A DNA stretch of 64,000 nucleotides from Chitinophagaceae bacterium (GCA_027486835.1 JAIXOJ010000116.1:17920-81919), one strand, 5' to 3'. Positions 27,393 through 37,113 are shown, counted from the stretch's first letter. Notes: generated by a model not told the origin, from the sequence alone. Translations and numbers: made by a program.

Positions 27393-29537
27393 ATGATAAC
27401 AAAAACTTTTGGTAACGATAAGCTTACCCATTTGACTCAATATGAGCTAAACGGAAGCGTAAAGGAAATAGTAGAACGGGAATACTTTGCTTTTAATTGG
27501 TCGGGGAAGATCTTTTTGGACGCCACTTTGCCAAAGGAGGATCTTCTAGAGAAGCTAACTTTATGGTTTGACGATACAGGCACACTTATTAAGAGACATC
27601 GGGAACACTTTAGTGCTGAATCAAGGTATCATTATATATCGATTTATGAAAAAAAAGGAATAGAAAATAATTTTTCATCATTGAGTAATAATGAAAGAAG
27701 AAATGAAAAAATATTTATTTATGATAGTCTAGGACGTAAAAGAGAATATATTTCAGTAAACAAAGAAAACAAAATAACCCATAGATTTATATACGAATAC
27801 GAGGAGACATCAAACCTACCAAAAAGGGTATTCTATTATAATGAAAACCAAAAGTTAGATTCTATAAGTGATTATATTTATAATGAGGAAGGGTTCAACA
27901 CAGAAATCATCGTAATAGATGCCGATGGGTCTATCAAATCAAAAGAAATTTTTGTCTATAACCAAAAAGGACACAAAATAAAATATACCAAGTATGATGC
28001 GGAAGGCAAAGTGACTTATGAAAGCGATTCTTCAAAAAATTATGATAAGGAAGGTAATCCAATAAAAAGAGAAATAAATCAAGAGGTGCTTGACCTTTTT
28101 TTCATTCAAAAAGAGTTGGATCATCATGGAAATTGTGTGAAATTGGTCATCTTTTACAAAGACCAACCCATTAAAGCTTTTGTAAGAAGCATTGTTTATT
28201 ATGGGGAAGATGAAAAACAGCAAGATGAAACGATACTAAACTTGATTAATACAACTCAAAAGGTAAACTTTTCATTGCTGCTTAAAAACCCAATTGTTGA
28301 GCCTCTGGATAAAACTTACTATTATGAGGCAAATTTCATATTATCAGAAAACAACACTGATATTAACTTGAAAAGCCTTAAAAATATCGTTGAAAAAAGT
28401 ACAGCTTCAGAATTTGCCTATCTCACGTATTATGCTATAGCTTTCAATGAAACCCCATCCCCCGTAAGTTACAAGTATTGTACGGTTGATGCCTTGGGTT
28501 TGTTAAATAGGTTAAAAAATGAATTTGAGATTGAAATAGTAAATATTAAATATCTATTTAATCCCAACAATACCAAAGAAATTACTTCTTACACGGTTGT
28601 TTTCAATGAATACCCAGGTTACCTAGTTTTTGCACATAGAATAAGTCCAGTTCCTGCTACTGATTACGATGAGTCGGAATTTGACAAAGACATAGAAGTA
28701 GTTGATGGTTGCCTACATACAGGAGATATTGAACTGCTGAGGCCTAGTGAAGAATCGGGGTTAGTGCTTAGATTTGAATTTGAACACACATTTACCCTAC
28801 TCATCGAAGCCAGTATGGTTTATGAAGCAGAAGAACAGCCTGAGATTTATATGGTAGAAATGGCCAATGGTAACTATTGCCTAAAATCCTATCCCGTAAA
28901 AGATGATTTTGAAATAGATGACCTAGATATACATTATGGCTATGGGTTTAGGAAATTCCATGAAGAATTGATGGAAAGGCTGGAAACAGAATCCAAAGGA
29001 CTTATCCTGTTCCATGGCCGGCCCGGCACAGGCAAAACCTATTATATCCGCCATTTACTTAGAGAAATTGCATTGGGCGACAATTTGGTTATTTATATGC
29101 CACCTAATATGGTTGATTATTTGGTTCATCCCGCGTTTATGACTTTTCTTGTAAAAACAGTTGCCAATTACAACAGCCAACATAAAAACTGCATTTTGCT
29201 AATAGAAGATGCCGAGCCACTTTTGGTTGCCCGCGAAGCAGATACTAGGATACAAGGCATCACCAACTTGCTTAACATGACAGATGGGCTTTTGAACGAT
29301 ATGCTTAAAATGCAAATCATCTGCACATTTAATGTGGATATCAAACATTTAGATCCCGCTTTGCTAAGGCCAGGCAGGCTATTGGCAAGAAAAGAATTCA
29401 AAGCATTGCCTGAGTTAGAAGCCAATTTGTTAGCCCAAGAACTTGGCATAGATCATCAGTTCACACAGCCTGTTACACTTTCTGAAATCTTTGCCATGTT
29501 GGATAATAAAAATACAATTATCCATGATGAGTATTGA
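27393..29537 (+). CDS. YwqK/RHS-like repeat protein fused to AAA+ ATPase (copy 2)
   Basis: 714 residues, a tandem paralogue of the preceding gene. The same order is seen: YD/YwqK-like repeats (FIYEYEETSNLPKRVFYYNE, YIYNEEGFNTEIIVIDADG), the HHGNCVKLVIFYKDQ block, a middle domain, and an AAA+ domain with Walker A GRPGTGKT at 542-549, LLIEDAEPLL, IICTFN and LRPGRL. The ATPase domains are much more alike than the N-terminal halves, as expected if the repeats recognise different partners while the motor is conserved. A stub of a second XRE gene lies 46 bp downstream. No toxin or nuclease domain is seen in either copy. Confidence 0.78.
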   Translation: MITKTFGNDKLTHLTQYELNGSVKEIVEREYFAFNWSGKIFLDATLPKEDLLEKLTLWFDDTGTLIKRHREHFSAESRYHYISIYEKKGIENNFSSLSNNERRNEKIFIYDSLGRKREYISVNKENKITHRFIYEYEETSNLPKRVFYYNENQKLDSISDYIYNEEGFNTEIIVIDADGSIKSKEIFVYNQKGHKIKYTKYDAEGKVTYESDSSKNYDKEGNPIKREINQEVLDLFFIQKELDHHGNCVKLVIFYKDQPIKAFVRSIVYYGEDEKQQDETILNLINTTQKVNFSLLLKNPIVEPLDKTYYYEANFILSENNTDINLKSLKNIVEKSTASEFAYLTYYAIAFNETPSPVSYKYCTVDALGLLNRLKNEFEIEIVNIKYLFNPNNTKEITSYTVVFNEYPGYLVFAHRISPVPATDYDESEFDKDIEVVDGCLHTGDIELLRPSEESGLVLRFEFEHTFTLLIEASMVYEAEEQPEIYMVEMANGNYCLKSYPVKDDFEIDDLDIHYGYGFRKFHEELMERLETESKGLILFHGRPGTGKTYYIRHLLREIALGDNLVIYMPPNMVDYLVHPAFMTFLVKTVANYNSQHKNCILLIEDAEPLLVAREADTRIQGITNLLNMTDGLLNDMLKMQIICTFNVDIKHLDPALLRPGRLLARKEFKALPELEANLLAQELGIDHQFTQPVTLSEIFAMLDNKNTIIHDEY

Positions 29538-29583
29538 AGGCATAAATGCATTTGCTTTTAGAATTGAACCCTCAAATGGCTAG

Positions 29584-29682
29584 ACTACCGACCCTCAATT
29601 AATTGAAAAAGACAAACGCATAGCTGAATTAGGAAAAGAATTGAGCATTTATAAAGAGATAGTTGGGGTAGGGAGGAGATAG
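29584..29682 (+). pseudogene. Duplicated 3' stub of the XRE-like regulator gene
   Basis: 33 codons (including stop) encode TTDPQLIEKDKRIAELGKEL and continue to the same end, IVGVGRR, as the 24629-24964 gene; only four residues differ. Nucleotide identity is also very high. An in-frame TAG directly precedes it, so there is no start and no HTH. It is best explained as the remnant of a duplicated XRE gene carried along when the ATPase gene was duplicated. Confidence 0.88.
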
Positions 29683-29766
29683 GGATTGTAAAAAAAGTTT
29701 TTTGCAACACAAGTTTCATCTGGATTGCATTGAATGTTTGCTACCGCTATCTAATCTTTAACTCTT

Positions 29767-29946
29767 TTATTGTTTTGGTTTTTTAAAGCCAAAGGCTTCA
29801 CCTAGTGCCACACCAATTGCCAGGCCTAAGGCAATGCTTAAAGAAGGGTTTCCAAATTTTGAACCATATACTGCACCGAAGGCAACCCCAAGAGCAGCCC
29901 CAATGCCGATTCCATTTCCTGAATTGTTAGTTTTATTTGTTGACAT
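29767..29946 (-). CDS. Small glycine-zipper membrane protein
   Basis: 59 residues from ATG 29946 (a tandem ATG at 29949 adds one Met). Gly/Ala-rich stretches (GIGIGAALGVAFGAVYG and IALGLAIGVALGEAFG) have the GxxxG spacing of glycine-zipper transmembrane hairpins, followed by a basic tail KKPKQ. It is probably an inner-membrane protein of unknown role. It is convergent with the XRE stub. Confidence 0.6.
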   Translation of the reverse strand: MSTNKTNNSGNGIGIGAALGVAFGAVYGSKFGNPSLSIALGLAIGVALGEAFGFKKPKQ

Positions 29947-29949
29947 CAT

Positions 29950-30530
29950 TTATTAGTTTGGGTGGTTTGTAGAAGTAGGTGAATTAGCATTTATGCAATA
30001 CATTAGTGTAACAAAATCATTGTAACCTAGATATAAACAAGTAAAGAAAAGTAGTTTTGGTAGTTGTATTAACAATTGAAAAAGGGCAAAGCATAATATT
30101 GATTGCCAAATGTAAAGGTTAGGCACTAAAAGTTAAAAAAGTTATAGCAGTTGGGTGCATAAAAGTTTTTCATTTTGCCCCTCGGCCTTCGGAGAGGGGG
30201 TGAGGTTAAACTAATAACCGCGAAAAACCTTTATACGTCATGGCAATTTGTCATTTTTTCCATTAGCCCCGATTTCTACAATTTATTCGGTTATTATGCA
30301 GTTCTTGCTATTGGATTGATTGCGACAAAAATCACAGCTCTTATCATTCGGCGGGGCTACCTTGCCATACGTTCATTCCTAGCTATCACCCAGATTGATT
30401 TATTTCCAAAGTGGAAATATTTAGAACTTGGTACTTACCACTTAGTTTTACTTTGAAAATTACTGGCTCATTATTTCTCAAGTAAACAAATAATTAGTAG
30501 CCAATTTTCTCCACCCTTTACATTTACCCC
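29950..30530. other. Intergenic region, no convincing gene
   Basis: 581 bp. It includes a short hairpin-forming stretch near 30177-30205 (CCCCTCGGCCTTCGGAGAGG followed by GGGTGAGG), a sequence style often seen repeated in Bacteroidota intergenic DNA. An open frame at 30175-30456 reads through that repeat and is not credible. Confidence 0.5.
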
Positions 30531-31685
30531 ATGATAAAACAATGGTTGCATTGGCGTAGTCTATTTGGATTAATCGCTATCGTAATTGTAGCAGGTACGG
30601 TATGGTACTCTGATTCTCTGGCCAAAAAAATTGCCGAGCAGGAACGACTGCACGTGTCAGATTGGGTGGAGGCACAAAAAACCATACTTAATTCCTCTGA
30701 CAGCAGTAGTTTAAATCTGGCCACGAAAATTTCCAGTGAAAACAAAGTCATCCCTATTATAGAGACGGACGAAAAAGACCAATTATCCAACAACTACATC
30801 AACTTGGATACGCTGGATGTGAAAAAAGATCCCAATTATCTAGCAGATAAGTTGCAGCGTTTTAAAGCCTATGCCGACCCCATTGTCTTGGTCATTAGCA
30901 AGCAACCATACATTGCCAATAAATATTATTATGGGCCCAGTAAACTGCTGCAACAGGTAAAGTATTACCCACTGGTACAGTTAGTAATCGTGTTTTTATT
31001 TATTGTAATTATGATGCTAGCGCAAAGGGCTAATTATCAAAGTAGGCAGAACCAGGTGTGGGCAGGATTGGCTAAAGAAACAGCGCACCAGTTGGGCACC
31101 CCCGTAAGCAGCTTACAAGGATGGCTGGAGATGATTAAAGACATGGAGGGCAATGAAAAAATAGCGGTGGAAATGGAGAAAGACATCAACCGACTATTGT
31201 TGATTACCGACCGTTTTGGCAAAATCGGCAGCAAGCCTGTGTTAGAAGAAAGAAATGTGGTGCTGCTGGTAGAAAACATGGTCGATTACATAAAAAAGAG
31301 GGCAGGGGGTAAAGTCCAGTTTCGAATAGACGCACCAGCAAATACAGAAATTATTTCTATGATTAGTCCTCCATTATTCGATTGGGTCATTGAAAATCTA
31401 CTAAAAAATGCCTTAGATGCCATGGAAGGCAAAGGCCAGATTGTAGTTACCATAAAAGATAGTATTGGTCAAGTAGTGATTGATGTAGCGGATACAGGCA
31501 AAGGCATTGCTAAAGCCCATGTGAACAAAGTGTTTAACCCAGGATTTTCTACCAAAAAGCGTGGATGGGGGCTTGGTTTAACCCTAAGTAAACGTATTGT
31601 GGAGCAATACCACAAAGGCCAATTGTATGTGCTGAACAGTGAAATAGGAAAGGGTACAACCTTTCGTATTGTTTTGCTTAAATGA
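30531..31685 (+). CDS. Membrane sensor histidine kinase
   Basis: 384 residues. Two membrane helices (~10-27 and ~149-165) flank an extracytoplasmic sensor of about 120 residues. The H-box is KETAHQLGTP with His186; then come an N-box (ENLLKNALDAM), G1 (DTGKGIA), an F-like segment (VFNPGFSTK) and G2 (GWGLGLTLSK). It autophosphorylates on His and passes the phosphate to a response regulator. No regulator is adjacent; the nearest is the NarL-type gene at 36036-36665 on the other strand, and pairing is unproven. Sensor ligand unknown. Confidence 0.9.
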   Translation: MIKQWLHWRSLFGLIAIVIVAGTVWYSDSLAKKIAEQERLHVSDWVEAQKTILNSSDSSSLNLATKISSENKVIPIIETDEKDQLSNNYINLDTLDVKKDPNYLADKLQRFKAYADPIVLVISKQPYIANKYYYGPSKLLQQVKYYPLVQLVIVFLFIVIMMLAQRANYQSRQNQVWAGLAKETAHQLGTPVSSLQGWLEMIKDMEGNEKIAVEMEKDINRLLLITDRFGKIGSKPVLEERNVVLLVENMVDYIKKRAGGKVQFRIDAPANTEIISMISPPLFDWVIENLLKNALDAMEGKGQIVVTIKDSIGQVVIDVADTGKGIAKAHVNKVFNPGFSTKKRGWGLGLTLSKRIVEQYHKGQLYVLNSEIGKGTTFRIVLLK

Positions 31686-31959
31686 AGGAAGAAGAAGAAC
31701 GCAGTATTAGATAACGTTTCAAGGCTTCACTTTAACCCCAAAATAAATAGCGATAATGCGAATGTTGAATTAGTAACCATCATCCTCTAGCCTGCAGGAA
31801 TAAACCTAGTTGGGCAATAAATCCCAGATTAAAAACTTGCAGGAGTTATTATAATTAAAAGTTTTTTTCAAGAAATTTGTATGTTGTTGAGTTGTTTTGC
31901 CTGCTTGAGAGGGCTGTGAAAAAAGACACAACAATACTTATCGCTAATACCGCTTTACT

Positions 31960-33228
31960 ATGCAGAAAGTATTCTACCAAATATTTATTCTACTCTATCC
32001 TTTAGCAGCCCGCATTTTGGCCAATTTTCAGGCAAAAGCAAGATTATGGGTGAAAGGCAGGGAGGAGGTATTTACACAATTGTCAGCCGCATTTAAACAC
32101 AATCAGTCACGGGTAGTATGGGTGCATTGTGCTTCACTTGGGGAGTTTGAGCAGGGTAAACCCATTATGGAAGCAATCAAAAAACAGTATAGCCATTGCA
32201 AGCTGTTGGTAACTTTCTTTTCTCCTTCGGGCTATGAAGTACGAAAAAACGATGCAGTGGCAGATTGGGTGTTTTATTTACCAATGGATAGCAACCGCAA
32301 CGCAAAGCGTTTCGTGAAAATAGTTCGGCCAACATTGGTGTTGTTTGTTAAATATGAGTTTTGGTATTACTACCTTAAAACATTGAAAGACCAACAGATA
32401 CCCACTTTGCTGGTTTCAGGTATTTTTAGGGAAGACCAGCCCTTTTTTGCTTGGTATGGTGGGTTTAACCGCAGCATTTTGACTTTTTTCAACCACTTAT
32501 TTGTACAGAATAAAGCTTGTGCGCAATTATTGAAAGGTATAGGAATCGAACGTCAGGTAACGGTTTCTGGGGACACCCGATTCGACCGTGTATTGGCAAT
32601 TGCAGAAAAAGCTGCTCCGATTCCTGAAATCGAAGCCTTCATTGGGAATGATAAACAAGTAATTGTAGCTGGAAGTACCTGGCTAGATGACGATAAGGTA
32701 TTGCATCATTATGCCGTGGCCAATCCAGCTATTATTTGGATTATTGCCCCTCATGATATTTCACCTACAAGAATGGAAGATTGCCTTCGCCTGTACCCCC
32801 AAGCTATCACTTATTCTGCATGGGTAAAACAACCCAAAGAGCAGGCTAACCTAGAATGTCAAGTTTTAATCATGGACAATATGGGGATGCTGAGTAGATT
32901 GTATCAATATGCCACTATTGCTTTTGTGGGCGGAGGTTTTGGTGCAGATGGGGTACATAATGTGTTAGAAGCAGCGGTATATGCCAAACCGGTAGTGATT
33001 GGACCAGCGTTTAGTAAATACGCAGAAGCCGTTGATCTAGTAGATGCTGGTGGGGCATTTAGCGTAAACGAAGTGTTATCGCTAGAAAAAGTATTGAATC
33101 TATTACTAAAAAATCCCGCTGCTTACCAAAAAGCTGGTAAAGCTGCGGGATTTTTTGTACAGGTGCAATCAGGTGCCACTGCGGCCACGATGCAATATAT
33201 CTATGAAAACCGCCTCCTGATAAAATGA
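31960..33228 (+). CDS. waaA: 3-deoxy-D-manno-octulosonic acid transferase
   Basis: 422 residues. Transfers Kdo from CMP-Kdo to lipid A precursor at the inner membrane during LPS core synthesis. It has a short N-terminal hydrophobic anchor, the catalytic-base motif HCASLGEFEQG (Glu62), TFFSPSGYE, KYEFWYYYL, and a C-terminal GT-B nucleotide-sugar site (FVGGGFGADGVHNVLEAA, KPVVIGP). Length is normal for WaaA. The last 28 bp overlap the 3' end of the convergent 680-aa gene. 274 bp separate it from the upstream kinase gene. Confidence 0.95.
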   Translation: MQKVFYQIFILLYPLAARILANFQAKARLWVKGREEVFTQLSAAFKHNQSRVVWVHCASLGEFEQGKPIMEAIKKQYSHCKLLVTFFSPSGYEVRKNDAVADWVFYLPMDSNRNAKRFVKIVRPTLVLFVKYEFWYYYLKTLKDQQIPTLLVSGIFREDQPFFAWYGGFNRSILTFFNHLFVQNKACAQLLKGIGIERQVTVSGDTRFDRVLAIAEKAAPIPEIEAFIGNDKQVIVAGSTWLDDDKVLHHYAVANPAIIWIIAPHDISPTRMEDCLRLYPQAITYSAWVKQPKEQANLECQVLIMDNMGMLSRLYQYATIAFVGGGFGADGVHNVLEAAVYAKPVVIGPAFSKYAEAVDLVDAGGAFSVNEVLSLEKVLNLLLKNPAAYQKAGKAAGFFVQVQSGATAATMQYIYENRLLIK

Positions 33229-35243
33229 TCAAATAGGGCGGCTACTTCGCTATTTTCATTCCAGCCAATACGAGTTTTTAATTCTTTATCTACCCAATAA
33301 GTTGCTTCTGGAAGTATGTTGCAGTTTTGGAGTGTTTTAATACTCTTTTCATAAAATGCCTCATCGCCTTTAAATAATTCATTAATAAACAAGTAACGTT
33401 CGTTGATGCTAATCGACTTGCGCAAATCTTTTATGGGTGCATTCTCCCAATGCTGCGCAATTTCAGGTACGTTGGTGCCAACTGTAGGAGTGGGAATTTC
33501 TTCTTTTACCAATGATTGAAAATTAAAAGGGACACTGATGTTTTCAGCTTTGTTTCCAAACTCAACAGCATTTTGTTGAATGGTTTGCATGGTTTCCACA
33601 ATTGGTTTTATCAAATGGTCTCCCCATAATGGTGGATGTTCTTCCTCCATTTCAGGCGTTTGGTTGGGAATATTTCCAGTGGCAATGGGGTTGATCGTTT
33701 CGTTAGTAGTGTCAGAAATTGAATTAAACCAAGATTGGTAATCGTTATTTTCTGTTGCCAATGCAGATGGCTGCGCAGGGGTAGAGTCTGCGAATAGTTG
33801 GTTAATGTCCTTTGGTTCTTCTGCGGCAAATTGATCTAAAACACTGGGTTGTGCATCCTTTTGCGCAGCAATGCGGTTGAACAAGGCCAAGAAATCCTCC
33901 GATTCTTGGAATCTGTCGTTAATAGAAGGGGGTGCTTCATAAATTTTTTGTACCTCAACAGGTGTTGGGGTAACCAATTCAGCAGGAATAGATTCAATCA
34001 AGGGAGAAGGAGTAGCCTCCACTTCATGAACCAATGTTGTGGGAAGCTGAACTTCTGGCAATGAAACTTTTGGATGTTCCACTTTGTCCTCTAAATCGTC
34101 TAAGTTGTCTGCACCTAAAAAGGCTAAGGTCAAATTACTTTTCGCTGCCGAGGGTGGGGTAGCACTAATCATGTTGGTGGGTATTATAAATGAATCATCT
34201 TGTTCGGGTGTGGTAGGCAAAAGCGGGTCATGCGTTTCGGATAATGTTTCCAATTCCTTAGCCAAAATACTAGGTTCATCAGCTTGAATAGTAGGATTTT
34301 CATGAGTTTCTAGATTTATTTCTGAGCTGACACTTTCATCAGTGGAAGAAATGGGTAATTCCACCAATTCATCGTAAGGCAAAGGGGCTGAAGAATCGGT
34401 TGGTTCGTTGCTCCCAAATAATTCAACAAATAGTTTATCAAACTCCTCCGTATTTCTTTTAATCACAAACTCCTCCATGTCAGTGCTTGGCAGACTTTCT
34501 TCAACCTGTTCTTCAACTTCTGGATTTTGCAACGAACTGTCAATTACCATTGCATCTGACACCGCTTCATTGGAATCAATGTGTTCAGCGGGCAAAACAA
34601 GTGGTTCTACAATGGGTATGTGCTGTATAGGAACAAGTGGTTCAACCGTAGAAGCGTTCAAATCCACTTCTTCTATTTGTTCAAAAACCTCCAGTGGCTC
34701 CGATAATGCTTGGTGATTAACAGGGGATTCAGTGGTATTACTTTCTTCTTCCTCACTATGTTGGTGAAGGGCAAGCGTAGGGTAATAGGCCTCTTTTGGG
34801 TCTATCTCTTCGCTATTGCTGTCGGCTAATTTTAATAATGCAAATGGTTCAGTAATTTCAGGCAAATCTGCTGAAACATCAGTGAGAGTAGGAGATGACT
34901 CCAAGTTTTTTTCAACAGCAATATCCACCACATTCTCCTGTTCACTTCCAGCAATAGTTGCATTGCTTTCAGGTATAGTTTCAGGGTAATGGGTAGTAGT
35001 ATCGAATACCTTTTCCATCACTAGGTTATTATCGCCAAACTGATAGCCATCAATAGTTTTGGCTGGGGTGGGCCTAAAATCTTTGCGCGGCATGATAACC
35101 GTAACCCCACTTTCTTTCGCCTTTTTATCGGCGGTCTGCAACTCTCTAACAAGCATTTCTGCAATAGCTAACATCAGGTTGATATCAGCCCTTTCTTCAA
35201 GCATTAGTTTCAACTTGTTAATAAGTAGATTCACTTTTTCCAT
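33201..35243 (-). CDS. Large acidic, mostly disordered protein of unknown function
   Basis: 680 residues, no signal peptide. Only the ends look folded: residues 1-~75 (a helical MEKVNLLINKLKLMLEERAD segment, then TVIMPRKDFRP and TIDGYQFGDN) and the last ~90 (ISINERYLFINELFKGDEAF, YWVDKELKTRIGWNENSE, LFDHFIRRRFS). Between them lie about 500 residues rich in Glu, Pro, Ser, Thr and Asp with no fold signal. I recognise the C-terminal block as a conserved uncharacterised segment in this phylum. Scaffold-like or linker behaviour is inference. It is convergent with waaA (28-bp overlap) and divergent from tdk (74 bp apart). Confidence 0.7.
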   Translation of the reverse strand: MEKVNLLINKLKLMLEERADINLMLAIAEMLVRELQTADKKAKESGVTVIMPRKDFRPTPAKTIDGYQFGDNNLVMEKVFDTTTHYPETIPESNATIAGSEQENVVDIAVEKNLESSPTLTDVSADLPEITEPFALLKLADSNSEEIDPKEAYYPTLALHQHSEEEESNTTESPVNHQALSEPLEVFEQIEEVDLNASTVEPLVPIQHIPIVEPLVLPAEHIDSNEAVSDAMVIDSSLQNPEVEEQVEESLPSTDMEEFVIKRNTEEFDKLFVELFGSNEPTDSSAPLPYDELVELPISSTDESVSSEINLETHENPTIQADEPSILAKELETLSETHDPLLPTTPEQDDSFIIPTNMISATPPSAAKSNLTLAFLGADNLDDLEDKVEHPKVSLPEVQLPTTLVHEVEATPSPLIESIPAELVTPTPVEVQKIYEAPPSINDRFQESEDFLALFNRIAAQKDAQPSVLDQFAAEEPKDINQLFADSTPAQPSALATENNDYQSWFNSISDTTNETINPIATGNIPNQTPEMEEEHPPLWGDHLIKPIVETMQTIQQNAVEFGNKAENISVPFNFQSLVKEEIPTPTVGTNVPEIAQHWENAPIKDLRKSISINERYLFINELFKGDEAFYEKSIKTLQNCNILPEATYWVDKELKTRIGWNENSEVAALFDHFIRRRFS

Positions 35244-35253
35244 TCTAGTCAGA

Positions 35254-35261
35254 TACTTTTG
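35254..35261 (+). promoter_or_regulatory. Candidate -7 element for tdk
   Basis: TACTTTTG fits TAnnTTTG exactly, 56 bp before the tdk start codon. No clear -33 TTG at the usual spacing. Confidence 0.35.
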
Positions 35262-35317
35262 AAGTTTAAAATACTTTCCTGTATATAAAACGGGATTTTA
35301 GTCAATTTATTGTGTAA

Positions 35318-35893
35318 ATGTTTATAGAACCAAATTTAAGCGGCGAAAAAGTAGGTTGGATAGAGGTAATTTGCGGTAGCATGTTCAGTGGAAAAACCGA
35401 AGAACTCATCCGTAGGCTCAAGCGAGTAAAGATTGCTAACCTCAAAGTGGAGATATTTAAGCCAGCCATTGATACCCGTTTCGATAATGTGCAAGTGGTA
35501 AGCCATGATGCCAATGCTATCCATTCTACCCCCATTGATAGTTCACAAACCATTCTATTGTTAGCTGATGATGTAGATGTTGTTGGCATAGATGAAGCGC
35601 AGTTTTTTGACGCTGAAATTGTGAATGTATGCCAGCAATTAGCCCAGCGGGGTATTAGAGTTATTGTTGCGGGTCTAGACATGGATTATAAGGGTAAGCC
35701 TTTTGGCCCCATGCCCAATCTCTTGGCCATTTCCGATTACATTACTAAGCTTCATGCCATCTGTGTACAATGCGGCAATATTGCCCAAATTTCTTACAGA
35801 AAAACTGCTCAAGATTCACAAGTGCTACTAGGGGAGAAGGACACTTACGAGCCTAGATGCAGAAGATGCTATAACAAGGCTCTTGGGGTATAA
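35318..35893 (+). CDS. tdk: Thymidine kinase, type II
   Basis: 191 residues. Salvage enzyme that phosphorylates thymidine to dTMP with ATP. P-loop GSMFSGKT at 20-27, Walker-B-like GIDEAQFF, lasso region [19 protein letters not shown], and zinc-site Cys pairs CVQC and CRRC. Length matches bacterial type II TK. Monocistronic, divergent from the 680-aa gene. Confidence 0.97.
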   Translation: MFIEPNLSGEKVGWIEVICGSMFSGKTEELIRRLKRVKIANLKVEIFKPAIDTRFDNVQVVSHDANAIHSTPIDSSQTILLLADDVDVVGIDEAQFFDAEIVNVCQQLAQRGIRVIVAGLDMDYKGKPFGPMPNLLAISDYITKLHAICVQCGNIAQISYRKTAQDSQVLLGEKDTYEPRCRRCYNKALGV

Positions 35894-36035
35894 ACGATTT
35901 TAAAGAACTTTTAGGAGCTTAAAACTCCTATATAGTTTTATGACTCCTTTTTTAATTGAAAGTGAAGTTTTACCATTAATAATAGAAAATTAAGACTTCA
36001 AAAACGGTTTATGGGTATTGTCGGTAAACCTAGCA

Positions 36036-36665
36036 TTACTTTCTTAAAAGCTTTGCAATCAGTTCCGACTTGGTTCTTACGGACATTTTTATGTAAATGT
36101 TCTTCAAATGGTCGTTAACAGTGGAAGCGGAAATTCCCAATACTGCAGCAATCTCTTTGTAAGTAAGTCCCTTCAATAATTCATTCACCACATCATTTTC
36201 CCTTGCTGTCAAGGTCGCGTTTGCTTCTTCGAATCTGTCTTGGGGTTTGTGGATTTTCTTAAATAGTTTCATGGCCACATCTGGTGTAATGAGTGCGCCG
36301 CCCCTGCGGATGATGTCGATGTTTTTGATTAAATCATTGATATTAAAGGGCTTAAGCAAATAGCCATTCGCTCCTCTTTGAATACAATCAAAAATAACAT
36401 TGTCGTTGTCGTTGCCTGTGGTTACTACAATGTGTACATCGGGCCATTGTTGCCTGATGAGGGTAATACCTTCCAAACCAGAAATGCCTGGCAGCCCAAG
36501 GTCAATAAAAATGATAAATGGTTCATCCAATGTTACCCTCTGCTCCAAAAAGGCTTCCATGCTGTTGCAGGAAAAGGTGATATGCAAATCCTTTTGTTGA
36601 TTCACGAATATCTCCAGATTTCTTCTTAGTGGGCGGTCGTCTTCAATTATTCCTACTGTAATCAT
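36036..36665 (-). CDS. NarL/LuxR-type response regulator
   Basis: 209 residues. Receiver domain 1-~120 with acidic pair EDD (8-10), phospho-acceptor Asp55 in FIDLGLPG, and the conserved Lys in YLLKPF. The LuxR-type HTH (~140-205) has LTARENDVVNELLKGLTYKEI, ASTVNDHLKNIY and a basic C-terminus. Acts as a phosphorylation-dependent transcription factor. No kinase is adjacent; the histidine kinase at 30531 is the only one in the window. Confidence 0.95.
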   Translation of the reverse strand: MITVGIIEDDRPLRRNLEIFVNQQKDLHITFSCNSMEAFLEQRVTLDEPFIIFIDLGLPGISGLEGITLIRQQWPDVHIVVTTGNDNDNVIFDCIQRGANGYLLKPFNINDLIKNIDIIRRGGALITPDVAMKLFKKIHKPQDRFEEANATLTARENDVVNELLKGLTYKEIAAVLGISASTVNDHLKNIYIKMSVRTKSELIAKLLRK

Positions 36666-37113
36666 AAGTAACTATTAAAATACATTGCAAATTAAGTGGC
36701 TTAACGGTTCAATTCCTATTTCTAACTGATAATTCTTGTAAAATTGTTTTACTGTCCGCAAAAAAACATAGAAAGTGTTCCAGAAAATTGGTTAAAACAT
36801 TGGCAATTCATATTCGATGCCAAGCTTCTCGGTAATATAAAAATGTCTATTTGGATGCTTTTTGCCCTATAATCTTCAAAAAGATTCTATTGAGTGGTCA
36901 ATTTTGAAGCAATGAATTTTTTGAACGGTGCAATTAGTTTTTGGAGCAATTATTATCCTGTATGGGAATAATGGAAGAGGGGCCATGATTTGATAAATCT
37001 TTTTGGAAAAAAATAATTTCAAGTCAATAAGCCAAAGTTGTGCGTCACCAATTTTTTGAACAGTAATCCACAATTTATTTTCAGCTACTTTTGTCCGCTA
37101 GAAAAATAATGAT
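36666..37113. other. Intergenic region between response regulator and ccmE
   Basis: 448 bp between divergent genes. A TAnnTTTG-type element for ccmE lies at 37086; otherwise I see no gene, hairpin or repeat. Confidence 0.5.
37086..37093 (+). promoter_or_regulatory. Candidate -7 element for ccmE
   Basis: TACTTTTG is an exact TAnnTTTG, ending 20 bp before the ccmE ATG, implying a very short leader. No TTG at 19-21 bp upstream. Confidence 0.4.

Noticed and set aside
30175..30456. Open frame encoding 93 aa
   Set aside because: It starts inside a common Bacteroidota intergenic hairpin sequence and shows no recognisable domain; surrounding DNA looks non-coding.
35905..35935. Terminator-like hairpin after tdk (TAGGAG...CTCCTA)
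   Set aside because: The 6-bp stem lacks a good T-tract; too weak to list.
30531..36665. Cognate two-component pair (kinase at 30531 and regulator at 36036)
   Set aside because: They are over 4 kb apart on opposite strands, with waaA, the 680-aa gene and tdk between them; nothing in the sequence links them.
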